Positions 33,440 to 42,365 of a stretch of DNA of 59,733 bases are shown in pieces (positions within the stretch are counted from its first letter, which is position 1; the number at the start of each line of letters is the position of its first letter). The stretch covers positions 8,625 to 68,357 of the forward strand of contig DYNM01000015.1 in NCBI GenBank assembly GCA_020721065.1. The letters are read 5' to 3'. The position numbers were made by a program, and so were the translations under genes. Under the pieces are notes generated by a model. The model saw nothing but the letters and a program-made list of their open reading frames with translations, made no database searches and was not told the origin of the DNA. Source of the DNA: Thiocystis violascens. Lineage in GTDB: Bacteria; Pseudomonadota; Gammaproteobacteria; Chromatiales; Chromatiaceae.

Positions 33440-33904
33440 ATGACTATTAACATGCCACATTCTCACGATCCTACTCATGCTGTATTACATTGGCCAATTC
33501 GCATTTATTATGAAGATACTGATGCTGCTGGTTTAGTATTTTATGCCAGCTATTTACGCTTTTTAGAACGCGGACGCAGTGAATGGCTCCGCGCTCGTGG
33601 CTATGAATTAGATCAATTGCGTGAGCAAGACGGTGTTTTATTAACGGCGCGGCGCGTGAATCTCGATTATTTAGCGCCAGCTCGCTTCAATGATTTATTA
33701 ACTGTGCGTTCGCATTTGACGCATCTTGGCGGTGCGAGCATGACTTTTGCGCAAGATGTTCGCCGTGATGCCGACGGTGTGATCTGTTGTCGCGGCGTGA
33801 TCAATATCGCCTGCGTCGATGCGGTGAGCCTGCGCCCACGCCGCTTGCCGGAGATGTTGACGGCGACTCTCAGCCAGCCGTTTTCGTTTGCGGAGCAGAG
33901 CTGA
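33440..33904 (+). CDS. ybgC: Acyl-CoA thioesterase YbgC
   Basis: Cytoplasmic hot-dog thioesterase that regularly starts the tol-pal operon. 154 residues; the family motif YYEDTDAAGLVFYASYLRFLERGR carries the catalytic aspartate near residue 30. A start four codons later (MPHSH) is also possible. tolQ begins one base after the stop. Confidence 0.93.
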   Translation: MTINMPHSHDPTHAVLHWPIRIYYEDTDAAGLVFYASYLRFLERGRSEWLRARGYELDQLREQDGVLLTARRVNLDYLAPARFNDLLTVRSHLTHLGGASMTFAQDVRRDADGVICCRGVINIACVDAVSLRPRRLPEMLTATLSQPFSFAEQS

Positions 33905-33905
33905 A

Positions 33906-34580
33906 ATGGCGCTGCTGACGGTGATCCTGCACGCCAGCGTGGTGGTGCAACTGGTGTTGTTGCTGCTGTTGGCAACTTCGGTGCTGTCGTGGGGTTTGAT
34001 CTTTGATCGCGTGCGGGTGCTGGGTAGCGCCAGCCGTGCTGCGGAAGCATTTGAAGAGACGTTCTGGGCGGGCGGCGATCTCGGCGCGTTGTATCAGACG
34101 TTGCAGCGCGACGCGGAGGCGCAGGTGGGATTGGCGACGATTTTTAGCGCGGGATTTAAGGAATTTTTACGGCTGCGTCAAACGGAAGAGCTTGATTTAA
34201 CGACTATTTTACAGGGTACGGAGCGTGTCATGCGCGTGGCGCTGAGTCGTGAAATCGACCGTTTGGAGCGCGGTTTGGCATTTTTGGCGACCGTTGGTTC
34301 AGTCAGTCCGTATATTGGTTTATTTGGCACGGTGTGGGGAATTATGCAAGCGTTTCAATCGCTTGGAAATGTCGAGCAGGCGACGCTGGCGCTGGTTGCG
34401 CCGGGGATTTCTGAGGCGTTGATTGCGACGGCGATGGGCTTGTTGGCGGCGATTCCAGCGGTGATTGCTTACAACCGCGCTGTGACGCAGGTCGAGCGGC
34501 TGCACAGTCGTTACGAGGAGTTTGCGGAGGAATTCGTGGCGCTGTTGCAACGGCAAGGTCGCGCTGGCGCAACGTCGTGA
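33906..34580 (+). CDS. tolQ: Tol-Pal system proton channel TolQ
   Basis: Inner-membrane ion channel subunit of the Tol system, homologous to ExbB/MotA, 224 residues with three membrane helices (about 12-35, 130-152, 168-190). The conserved GLFGTVWGIMQAF stretch follows VGSVSPYIGLFGT. Start at ATG 33906 gives the family length; an upstream in-frame ATG lies inside ybgC. The stop overlaps the tolR start (GTGA). Confidence 0.94.
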   Translation: MALLTVILHASVVVQLVLLLLLATSVLSWGLIFDRVRVLGSASRAAEAFEETFWAGGDLGALYQTLQRDAEAQVGLATIFSAGFKEFLRLRQTEELDLTTILQGTERVMRVALSREIDRLERGLAFLATVGSVSPYIGLFGTVWGIMQAFQSLGNVEQATLALVAPGISEALIATAMGLLAAIPAVIAYNRAVTQVERLHSRYEEFAEEFVALLQRQGRAGATS

Positions 34581-35020
34581 GAGTGAAATCGTCCCGCTGC
34601 CGCTCGCGCCGCCGCTTGTTGGCGGAGATCAATGTCGTGCCTTATCTCGACGTGATGCTGGTGCTGCTGATTATTTTTATGGTCACAGCGCCGCTGATGA
34701 CTTTGGGTGTGAAGGTCAAGCTGCCGCAGGAACAAGCTGGCGCGTTGACCAGTCCGCAGTTGGAAGCGGTGGTGATTACGGTCGATGTCAGGGGGCGTTA
34801 TTTCGCTGATCTTGGCAACGATCCGCGTCAAGCGATCACGGCGCAGACGCTGCTGGCGCAGTTGCGGGTGGTGTTAAAACAACAACCGCAGACGCCGATT
34901 TTGGTTCGTGCCGATCAGCGGGTGGATTACGGGCAGGTGATGCGGGCGATGGTGATTGCGCAAACTGCTGGCGCGGCGGAAGTGGGGCTGATTACCGCAC
35001 CACCTGAAACGGCTCCGTAG
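34577..35020 (+). CDS. tolR: Tol-Pal system protein TolR
   Basis: ExbD/TolR-family partner of TolQ, 147 residues. One membrane helix (about 24-44, LDVMLVLLIIFMVTAPL) bears the conserved proton-carrying aspartate in VVPYLDVMLVLL; the rest is periplasmic. GTG start at 34577 overlaps tolQ by 4 bases; a second GTG two codons later is equally possible. tolA follows after 3 bases. Confidence 0.93.
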   Translation: MRVKSSRCRSRRRLLAEINVVPYLDVMLVLLIIFMVTAPLMTLGVKVKLPQEQAGALTSPQLEAVVITVDVRGRYFADLGNDPRQAITAQTLLAQLRVVLKQQPQTPILVRADQRVDYGQVMRAMVIAQTAGAAEVGLITAPPETAP

Positions 35021-35023
35021 CTG

Positions 35024-35998
35024 ATGCTGTGGCAATTATTACCTGCTCCGCGTGCGGCGCTGCTGTGGTCAGTGGCGCTGCATTTGGCAGTTGGGCTGGC
35101 GCTGTTATTGGGCATGTTGTTGACGCCGCCGCCGGTCAAGCCGCAAGTGCAGGTGGTGACGGCGCGATTGGTGGGAACGCCGCGTCCGTTACCTCCCGCT
35201 GCACCGATCCGCCAATCTGAACCAGTTCGCCCCGCGCCAGCAGAATCGACCCGCGCTGCGGCGCAACGTGAGGCTGAACTTGCCGCGCAGCAAATGGCGC
35301 GTGAGCAGGAACGTCAAGCAGAAAATGCCCGCGCTGCGGCGCAACGTGACGCTGAACTTGCCGCGCAGCGATTGGCGCGTGAACAGGAACGTCAAGCAGA
35401 AAATGCTCGCGCTGCGGCGCAACGTGACGCTGAAGTTGCCGCGCAGCGATTGGCGCGTGAGCAGGAACGTCAAGCAGAAAATGCTCGCGCTGCGGCGCAA
35501 CGTGACGCTGAACTTGCCGCGCAGCGATTGGCGCGTGAGCAGGAACGTCAAGAACAACAGCAGCTTGAGACGGAATTGGCACAATTAGCGGCAGTGGAAG
35601 AACAACGCTTTGCTGAAGACCTCGCCCGTCAACAGCGCGAACTGCCGCAGTTGCCCGCCGCGCCTGATGCGCCAGAAGCCGATTTATTGGCGGCGTTGGC
35701 AGCCGAGCAGATGGCGCAGGAAGTCAATCAATACATCTTTCTGATTCAAGAGCGCGTGCGACAATTTTGGGTGCGACCAGTCGCCAGCGGACGCGGTTTC
35801 AGCGCCACCGTCGCACTGCGGCTGCTGCCGGGCGGCGAAGTGATCCCCAACAGCGTGCGCATCGCCAGCACCAGCGGCAACGCCGCGTTCGATCAATCCG
35901 CCATCGCAGCGGTGTATCAAGCCTCACCGCTGCCGGTGCCGAGCGGGACAGCGTTTGCACCCTTCCGCGATTTTGATTTCACTTTTGCACCGGAATAA
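35024..35998 (+). CDS. tolA: Tol-Pal system protein TolA
   Basis: Inner-membrane protein that spans the periplasm to contact TolB and Pal. 324 residues: one membrane helix (about 13-35), a Pro-rich stretch (36-75), a long Ala/Arg/Gln/Glu helical domain (78-205) and a C-terminal TonB-like domain (about 230-324) with the VALRLLPGGEVIPNSVRIASTSGN pattern. The helical domain contains a 26-residue tandem repeat (separate entry). Spacing of 3 bases from tolR and 8 to tolB. Confidence 0.93.
   Translation: MLWQLLPAPRAALLWSVALHLAVGLALLLGMLLTPPPVKPQVQVVTARLVGTPRPLPPAAPIRQSEPVRPAPAESTRAAAQREAELAAQQMAREQERQAENARAAAQRDAELAAQRLAREQERQAENARAAAQRDAEVAAQRLAREQERQAENARAAAQRDAELAAQRLAREQERQEQQQLETELAQLAAVEEQRFAEDLARQQRELPQLPAAPDAPEADLLAALAAEQMAQEVNQYIFLIQERVRQFWVRPVASGRGFSATVALRLLPGGEVIPNSVRIASTSGNAAFDQSAIAAVYQASPLPVPSGTAFAPFRDFDFTFAPE
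35255..35551 (+). repeat. 78-base tandem repeat in tolA
   Basis: Almost four copies of a 26-codon unit (AAAQRDAELAAQRLAREQER then QAENAR): 35255-35332, 35333-35410, 35411-35488 and a partial 35489-35551. Copies differ by only a few bases, so copy number is likely to vary by slippage or recombination, changing TolA arm length. Confidence 0.9.
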
Positions 35999-36006
35999 AC
36001 CACGCC

Positions 36007-37338
36007 ATGCGCCAGCTTCTGCCTTCACTGCTGCTCGTGTTCAGCTTGATCAACGCCAGCCATGCTGCGCCGCGTCTCAACATCGCCATCACCGGCGGCG
36101 TTGAAGCAGCACAACCGCTTGCCATCGTGCCGTTTGGTACCACCGACGGGCATATCGCGCCGGTTGACGTTGCCGCCATCATCAGCGCCGATCTCGCTCG
36201 TACCGGTGTTTTCAAACCGCTGCCGGTCAGTGACATGCTGACGCAGCCAACTACCCGCGAGACGGTTGATCTGCGCGATTGGCGCTTGCTCAACATGAAC
36301 ACGCTGGTCATCGGGCAGGTGCTGCCAGCCAGCGCAGGTGTGCAGGTCAACGCAGTGATTTATGACGTGCAGCGCGGGGTTGAACTCGCAGCACCCAGCG
36401 TGACGACGACGGCGGCGGGACTGCGCCACACCGCGCATCAACTGGCAGATGTCATTTATCAAACCCTGACTGGACGCCCCGGCGTAGCGGCGACGCGCAT
36501 TGCTTACGTTGCCAGCAGCGGCAGCGGTGACGCACAAACGGTCAGCTTGCGGGTAGCGGATGCGGACGGCGAAAACGCGCAAACCATCATCTCCACCAAG
36601 GAGCCGCTGCTGGCGCCGGCGTGGTCGCCAGATGGCCAGCTCATCGCTTATGTTTCATTTGAAAATCAACGCGCTGCGATTTATTTGCAAGACTTGCGCA
36701 GCGGGCAACGCACCTTGGTTGCCAGTTATCCGGGCGTCAACAGTGCGCCAGCCTTTGCTCCAGACGGGCAGCGGTTGGCGATGACGCTGTCAAAAGATGG
36801 CAATTCCGAGATTTATGTGCTTGATCTGGTCAGCCGCGAGCTGCGGCGCTTGACCGATCATTTTGCGATTGATACCGAGCCGACGTGGTCGCCAGATGGT
36901 CAGCAGTTGGTGTTCACCAGCAATCGTGGCGGCACGCCGCAGTTGTATCGGATGGCAGCCAGCGGTGGCGCGGCAGAGCGGATCAGTTTGGAAGGGGATT
37001 ACAACGCCCGCGCTTCCTTTGCACCGGATGGGCGGTCGCTGGTGATGGTGACGCGCAGCAATGGCGCATTTCGGATCGCGTTATTGGATTTGGAGCGCAA
37101 CCACACGCGCTTGTTGACGGCAGGACCGCTGGATGAGGCACCGAGTTTTGCTCCGAATGGCGAGCAGGTGCTGTATGCCGCGACTCATAACGGGCGCGAA
37201 GTGTTGGCGACGGTCGCGGTAGATGGCAGCAGCGGTCAGCGGTTGTCACCCGCCAGCGGCGCAGTACGAGAACCGGCGTGGTCGCCGCCGCCACCTGCGC
37301 CGGTTGGCAGCGGCGCTAAAATTTTGGCGCAGCAATGA
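36007..37338 (+). CDS. tolB: Tol-Pal system periplasmic protein TolB
   Basis: Periplasmic beta-propeller protein that links TolA to Pal, 443 residues. Signal peptide 1-20 (ending SHAAP). N-terminal TolB domain (about 25-150) and six WD40-like PD40 repeats with recurrent APAWSPDGQ / EPTWSPDGQ / RASFAPDGR motifs. The C-terminus is extended with a Pro-rich tail. pal and cpoB, which follow tolB in most Gammaproteobacteria, are not found here. Confidence 0.95.
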   Translation: MRQLLPSLLLVFSLINASHAAPRLNIAITGGVEAAQPLAIVPFGTTDGHIAPVDVAAIISADLARTGVFKPLPVSDMLTQPTTRETVDLRDWRLLNMNTLVIGQVLPASAGVQVNAVIYDVQRGVELAAPSVTTTAAGLRHTAHQLADVIYQTLTGRPGVAATRIAYVASSGSGDAQTVSLRVADADGENAQTIISTKEPLLAPAWSPDGQLIAYVSFENQRAAIYLQDLRSGQRTLVASYPGVNSAPAFAPDGQRLAMTLSKDGNSEIYVLDLVSRELRRLTDHFAIDTEPTWSPDGQQLVFTSNRGGTPQLYRMAASGGAAERISLEGDYNARASFAPDGRSLVMVTRSNGAFRIALLDLERNHTRLLTAGPLDEAPSFAPNGEQVLYAATHNGREVLATVAVDGSSGQRLSPASGAVREPAWSPPPPAPVGSGAKILAQQ

Positions 37339-37345
37339 TTGCAGA

Positions 37346-37402
37346 AGTTGTCAGTGGGCGGTGACAAACGACGTTTTTACTGCCAACTGCCAACCGACAA
37401 CT
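37346..37402. repeat. Heptamer-family inverted element after tolB
   Basis: AGTTGTC (37346-37352) and GACAACT (37396-37402) bracket a core with TTTTTACTGCCAACTGCCAAC. Its layout matches the inner part of the 54392-54441 element (AGTTGTCAGTG, T-run, ACTGACAACCGCC, ACTGACAACT), so both belong to one repeat type. It sits where pal would be expected. Confidence 0.65.
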
Positions 37403-37437
37403 CAAAAAACTCGCCCCGCAAAGAAAGGCCTTAGCCT

Positions 37438-40056
37438 ATGTCCGTTCCCGACCTCGCACCGTTTTTAGAGAAACCCGGGCTCATTGATGCCTATTTCCCG
37501 CTTCCAGACCGATATGACGAAATGCGCACCGCCGCCGGTGCCGTGCGTCCGCAGTGGCAATATCTGCTTGATGTGCTGCGCTCTCTCGGCACGGTCGGAA
37601 TTGCCGAACGTGGCGCAGAGGCGGCGCGGCTGATCCGAGATAACGGCATCACTTACAACCTCAACGGCGATCCCAAAGGGATGTCGCGGCTGTGGCAGTT
37701 GGATTTGTTGCCCATTTTGATTCCGAGCGACGAGTGGGCGGAATTGGAGCGCGGGCTGATTCAGCGAGCGGAATTGTTTGATTTGATTCTGCGCGATCTG
37801 TACGGAGCGCGTGATCTGATTCGCACCGGTCATCTGCCCGCCGAATTGATCGACGGTCATCCCAATTATTTGCTGCCCTGTCACGGCATCGACGCGCCAG
37901 CCGGACGTCCGCTGCTGCAATATGCAACTGATTTGACGCGCCTTCCCGACGGACGCTGGCAGGTCATCGGCGACCGCACCCAAAGTCCGATGGGCGCGGG
38001 CTATGCGCTGGAAAATCGGGTCGTGCTGGCGCGAGTGTTGCCCAGCCTGTTTCGAGATTCACACGTTCACCGCCTCGCCGGTTTCTTCCGCTCCCTGCGG
38101 CGCACGCTCGTCCAACATGCGCCGCGCCGCGCCGAGCCAGCGCGGGTGGTGATGCTCACGCCCGGGCCGCAAAACGAGGCGTATTTTGAGCACGCCTATC
38201 TCGCCAATTATCTCGGCTATACGCTGGTGCAGGGCGGAGATTTATCGGTGCGCGACGGGGCGCTGTGGCTGCGCACTCTCGGACGCCTCGAACGCATTGA
38301 TACGGTGCTGCGGCAGGTCAATGACGTGTGGTGTGATCCGCTGGAACTGCGCGAGGATTCTTTGCTAGGCGTGCCCGGGCTGTTGCAAGCAGCGCGAGCG
38401 GGCAATCTCATTGTGGCGAATGCGCTCGGCTGCGGCATTCTCGAACATCCGGCATTGCCCGCCTTTTTGCCGCAGATTTGCCAGCATCTGCTGGGTGAAA
38501 CCTTGCTGGTGCCAGATATTGCAACGTGGTGGTGCGGCGATCCGGCAGGGCTGGCGCTGGTGCGCGAGCAGTTTGAACAGTTGACGATCAAAGCGATTCC
38601 GCCAGTGCGCCAGCCGCTCGCCATCAGCGGCGAGCACGGGGAATTACTGCGCACGATTCCGGCGACGTACACGCCAGCAACGATGGAACCGGCAGCGCGA
38701 GCGGCGCTGTTGCAGGCGCTGCAAGCACATCCCGGCGGATATGTCGCGCAAGCGCGGATTGTGCCCTCCACTGCGCCAGCGTTCATCGGGCAGCGGCTCG
38801 AACCTCGCCCCAACGTGTTGCGCACGTTTTTAGTGGCGGAAGAAGACAGTTATGCCGTGATGCCCGGCGGTTTGGGGCGGGTGGCGCTGACGCCAGAGGC
38901 GACGCTGGTATCCAATCAGCTCGGCGGTTTGGGCAAAGATGTGTGGGTGCTGGCGTCGGAACCGGAGCGACAAGAGACGCTGTTGGTCAGCGCCGATGCG
39001 CAAAGTCCCGCCGTCGTGCAAGAAAGCGCGGTCTCCAGTCGCGTCGCCGATAACCTGTTTTGGATTGGGCGCTACGCCGAACGCGCTGAAGGATTGGTGC
39101 GGTTGCTGCGTATCACGATCTTCAAATTCTCCGAGCGCACGCAGCAACCGTTGCCGACGGCGCTGCGCTTGTTGCTGGAGGCGCTGACGAATCAAACCCA
39201 ATCGTTCCCCGGCTTCATCGGCACCGGCGCAGAAGAACGGTTGCGCAATCCCATCCCCGAATTGCTCTCATTGATGACTGATCCCATGCGCAGCGGCGGT
39301 TTGCCACGCACGTTGGAGGCGCTCGGACAGGCGGCGTATTCGGTACGCGAGCGATTGTCAGCAGACACTTGGCGCATCATCAGCGACATCGAAGGCCGAT
39401 TAGCCAATCTCACACAGAATTCCCCCACCCAGTTATCGCAGGCACTCGATGAGCTTGATCCGCTGGTCACGTCGCTGGTGGCGTTTTCGGGCTTGACGCA
39501 GGAAAACATGACCCACAACGAGGGTTGGCACTTTTTGGAAACCGGTCGCCGGTTGGAGCGCGGCAGCACCTTGGCGTGTCTGCTGCATTCAACGCTGGTG
39601 CCCATTGCGGGTGAAACCGATGAAAACTTGGTGATTGAGGCGGTGCTCGGCATCACCGATAGCTTGATCACCTATCGCCGCCGTTATCACGCCGGCACTC
39701 GCGTCGGCGCGTTATTGGATTTGGTGCTGCAAGATGAGGGCAATCCACGGGCGCTGGCGTATCAATTGGCGATGTTGGAGCGGTTGATTGGTGAATTGCC
39801 GCGTGGCGATTTAGCAAGTGGACGCACAGCGGCAGAAAAGCTGGTGCTGAAAAGTTTGACCGGCATCCGTTTGGTCGAAATCGATCAGTTGATTCAAACG
39901 CCGCCGACACCGTTGCGGCGGGTGGTGCTTGCCAAAACGCTCAGTGATTTGAGTAGCGACTTGGCGGCGATTTCTGACGCGATCACGGCGCAGTATTTCC
40001 GCCATGAAGAGCAGCCACACAGTCTGTTACGCCGCACGGGAACTCCAGGGTTATGA
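37438..40056 (+). CDS. Circularly permuted ATP-grasp / alpha-E fusion protein
   Basis: 872 residues combining a circularly permuted ATP-grasp (DUF404/DUF407, about 60-480; motifs TYNLNGDPKGMSR and LPCHGIDAPAGRP) with an alpha-E helical domain (DUF403, about 535-860; begins VSSRVADNLFWIGRYAERAEG). These parts are usually separate genes beside a transglutaminase and are thought to make or modify an unknown peptide through amide bonds. Here they are one protein overlapping the transglutaminase by 4 bases (ATGA). AAAGGCC lies before the ATG. Function of the product is unknown. Confidence 0.88.
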   Translation: MSVPDLAPFLEKPGLIDAYFPLPDRYDEMRTAAGAVRPQWQYLLDVLRSLGTVGIAERGAEAARLIRDNGITYNLNGDPKGMSRLWQLDLLPILIPSDEWAELERGLIQRAELFDLILRDLYGARDLIRTGHLPAELIDGHPNYLLPCHGIDAPAGRPLLQYATDLTRLPDGRWQVIGDRTQSPMGAGYALENRVVLARVLPSLFRDSHVHRLAGFFRSLRRTLVQHAPRRAEPARVVMLTPGPQNEAYFEHAYLANYLGYTLVQGGDLSVRDGALWLRTLGRLERIDTVLRQVNDVWCDPLELREDSLLGVPGLLQAARAGNLIVANALGCGILEHPALPAFLPQICQHLLGETLLVPDIATWWCGDPAGLALVREQFEQLTIKAIPPVRQPLAISGEHGELLRTIPATYTPATMEPAARAALLQALQAHPGGYVAQARIVPSTAPAFIGQRLEPRPNVLRTFLVAEEDSYAVMPGGLGRVALTPEATLVSNQLGGLGKDVWVLASEPERQETLLVSADAQSPAVVQESAVSSRVADNLFWIGRYAERAEGLVRLLRITIFKFSERTQQPLPTALRLLLEALTNQTQSFPGFIGTGAEERLRNPIPELLSLMTDPMRSGGLPRTLEALGQAAYSVRERLSADTWRIISDIEGRLANLTQNSPTQLSQALDELDPLVTSLVAFSGLTQENMTHNEGWHFLETGRRLERGSTLACLLHSTLVPIAGETDENLVIEAVLGITDSLITYRRRYHAGTRVGALLDLVLQDEGNPRALAYQLAMLERLIGELPRGDLASGRTAAEKLVLKSLTGIRLVEIDQLIQTPPTPLRRVVLAKTLSDLSSDLAAISDAITAQYFRHEEQPHSLLRRTGTPGL

Positions 40057-40940
40057 AATTTCGCGTCACCCATCTCACTCGCTACGAATACGCCGAACCG
40101 GTGTCGTTATGCCACAGCATCGCCCACCTCAAACCGCTGCGCACGCGCCGTCAACAGTGTTTATCCAGTCAACTCCGGGTTGATCCATGGCCGGCGGTGA
40201 TGCGCGAGCGCGAGGATTTTTTTGGCAATCGTGTCAATTATTTTTCGATTCAACAGGCGCACAACGTGTTGGAAGTGACCGCCAGCAGTGAGCTGGAACT
40301 CACGCCGCTGGTGGTGCCAACGACTGATAAAACGCCCGCGTGGGAGCGCGTGGTGCAGCGGCTGTACGACCGTGGCGATGGGCTGATGACTGACGCTCGC
40401 ATCTTCACCTTGCCCTCGCCGCAGGTGCCGCTGGATCGGGCGGCGCGGGAGTATGCGTTGGCATCATTTCCGCCGGGGCGACCGATTTTGACGGCGACGC
40501 AAGAGTTGATGGGGCGGATTTTTCGGGATTTTGACTACGATCCGCTGTCAACCACCATCGCTACTCCGGTGGCGGAGGTGATGCGGCAGCGGCGCGGGGT
40601 GTGTCAGGATTTTGCGCACGTCGCGCTGGCGGGACTGCGCGGATTGGGGCTGGCAGCGCGGTATGTGAGCGGCTATTTGGAAACGCTGCCACCGCCCGGA
40701 CAGGTCAAATTGCAGGGGGCGGATGCGTCACATGCGTGGTTTGCAGTGTTAATTCCCGAATTGGGCTGGGTCGATTTTGATCCGACCAATAATCAGATTC
40801 CCAACGCGCAACATCTCACCACGGCGGTGGGGCGCGATTTTCAAGATGTGACGCCGTTGCGGGGGATTTTTTACGGCGGCGGCACCCACGAGCTGGTGGT
40901 GGCAGTGGATGTCAATCGGATGGTTGAGCGCACACTTTAA
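40053..40940 (+). CDS. Transglutaminase-family protein
   Basis: Cysteine-protease-fold protein of 295 residues. An N-terminal bacterial transglutaminase-like domain (1-85, starting KFRVTHLTRYEY) precedes the catalytic core: Cys near residue 183 (RRGVCQDFAHVAL), His near 226 (DASHAWFAV) and Asp near 241 (WVDFDPTNN). No signal peptide. Coupled to the ATP-grasp/alpha-E gene, with which it probably forms a peptide-synthesis or -cleavage module. The last 4 bases overlap pabB on the other strand. Confidence 0.88.
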   Translation: MKFRVTHLTRYEYAEPVSLCHSIAHLKPLRTRRQQCLSSQLRVDPWPAVMREREDFFGNRVNYFSIQQAHNVLEVTASSELELTPLVVPTTDKTPAWERVVQRLYDRGDGLMTDARIFTLPSPQVPLDRAAREYALASFPPGRPILTATQELMGRIFRDFDYDPLSTTIATPVAEVMRQRRGVCQDFAHVALAGLRGLGLAARYVSGYLETLPPPGQVKLQGADASHAWFAVLIPELGWVDFDPTNNQIPNAQHLTTAVGRDFQDVTPLRGIFYGGGTHELVVAVDVNRMVERTL

Positions 40941-42298
40941 GCGCCAGCACACTCGCGCCACACGTCCAACAGCGCGGCGGCTTTGTCTAAAGTTTCTTGA
41001 TATTCCGCTGCTGGATCGGAATCCATCACGATCCCGCCGCCCACTCCCAGCCGCGTCACCCCGTCGCCATGCACCAACGTCCGAATGATGATGTTGGTGT
41101 CCATCGCGCCATCCCAGCCGAGATAGCCCATCGCGCCGCAGTAAATACCGCGCCGCTGCGGTTCTAATTCCTCAATGATTTCCAGCGCCCGCAGCTTGGG
41201 CGCACCCGTGATCGAGCCGCCCGGCAAACTCGCTCGCAACACATCCAGCGCCGTGCGTCCAGGTGCCAGCCGTCCGGTCACGGTGCTGACCAGATGATGA
41301 ACGCGAGCGTAGGGTTCCACTGCAAACAGTTGCGGCACTTGAATAGAGCCGGTCGCGCACACTCGCCCCAAATCGTTACGCAGCAAATCGACAATCATCA
41401 CATTCTCGGCGCGATCTTTGGCGCTCATGCGCAAGTCTTGCGCTTGCTGCTGATCGCGCTGCGGGTCGGCGTGACGTGGGCGCGTGCCTTTGATTGGCTG
41501 AGTGGTCACAATACCTTGATTAACTTGTAAAAACCGCTCCGGCGATGAGCACAGCACCTGACAGTCTGACGGTGCGAAATAGGCGCTAAACGGTGCGGGA
41601 TTACGCTGGCGCAGACGTTGATATGCCGTCCATGGCTCACCTGTTGCCGCGACGCTGAACTGGTGTGCGAGATTGACCTGATAACAATCACCTGCGAGCA
41701 GGTACTGTTTAATCCGAGCGACGGTCGCCAGATACCGTTCTGGAGTCAGATTGGACTGCACCGCGCCGCGCACCCGATACGGCGTGGGACATGCTGGCGC
41801 TGGGGTTGCCAAGACTGCGGCGACGGTGTGCAAACGTTGCGGTGAACTGGCCACCACTTGCGCCGTAGCGCGATGATGATCGACCACTAGCGCCCAGTCG
41901 TAGAGACCAATTGCCAGCTCCGGCAGTTGCGCCGCGTCGTGCGCCAGCGTGGGCAGCCGCAGCCAGCGTCGTGCCAAGTCATAGCCAAAATAGCCCATTG
42001 CGCCGCCGATGAATGGCAACTCAGTCGGATTGGGACGGGCAGGTCCGAGGATGTCAGCAAGTAATGTCAGGGGATCAGCGCGGGACTGCCGTGTGCCAGT
42101 GGGTGTCCAGATGTGGGTTATTGCGCCGCGAGTCGTCAGCGTGAGCACCGGATCGGCGCTCAAAATGTCATAGCGCCCTTGCTCGCTCAATGGATGACCA
42201 CTGTCGAGAAAGATCGGCCAGCGTTGCGTCAACAGCGGTGCAAAGCGATTGGCGCTGTCGGGCAGATAAGGCAGCGAGTGGATGACAGGAACGCGCAT
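40937..42298 (-). CDS. pabB: Aminodeoxychorismate synthase component I PabB
   Basis: Chorismate-utilising enzyme that makes 4-amino-4-deoxychorismate for folate, 453 residues. The PIKGTRPR motif with lysine is characteristic of PabB; anthranilate synthase has alanine there. Other family motifs: LAGDCYQVNLAHQF and LPGGSITGAPKLRALEIIEEL. ATG 42298 (MRVPVIHSLPY) is preferred; an open frame continues 28 codons upstream into the divergent cyclase gene region and is unlikely. pabA is not nearby. Confidence 0.9.
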   Translation of the reverse strand: MRVPVIHSLPYLPDSANRFAPLLTQRWPIFLDSGHPLSEQGRYDILSADPVLTLTTRGAITHIWTPTGTRQSRADPLTLLADILGPARPNPTELPFIGGAMGYFGYDLARRWLRLPTLAHDAAQLPELAIGLYDWALVVDHHRATAQVVASSPQRLHTVAAVLATPAPACPTPYRVRGAVQSNLTPERYLATVARIKQYLLAGDCYQVNLAHQFSVAATGEPWTAYQRLRQRNPAPFSAYFAPSDCQVLCSSPERFLQVNQGIVTTQPIKGTRPRHADPQRDQQQAQDLRMSAKDRAENVMIVDLLRNDLGRVCATGSIQVPQLFAVEPYARVHHLVSTVTGRLAPGRTALDVLRASLPGGSITGAPKLRALEIIEELEPQRRGIYCGAMGYLGWDGAMDTNIIIRTLVHGDGVTRLGVGGGIVMDSDPAAEYQETLDKAAALLDVWRECAGA

Positions 42299-42365
42299 CG
42301 GCGGTGGTTTATCCTTGAACAGTGAGGCGGTGGTTTGCGAAACAACGATAAAGCAGGTGAGTTTT

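Noticed and set aside
35255..35551. CRISPR-like repeats
   Set aside because: They are in-frame 78-base coding repeats of the TolA helical arm with no spacers.
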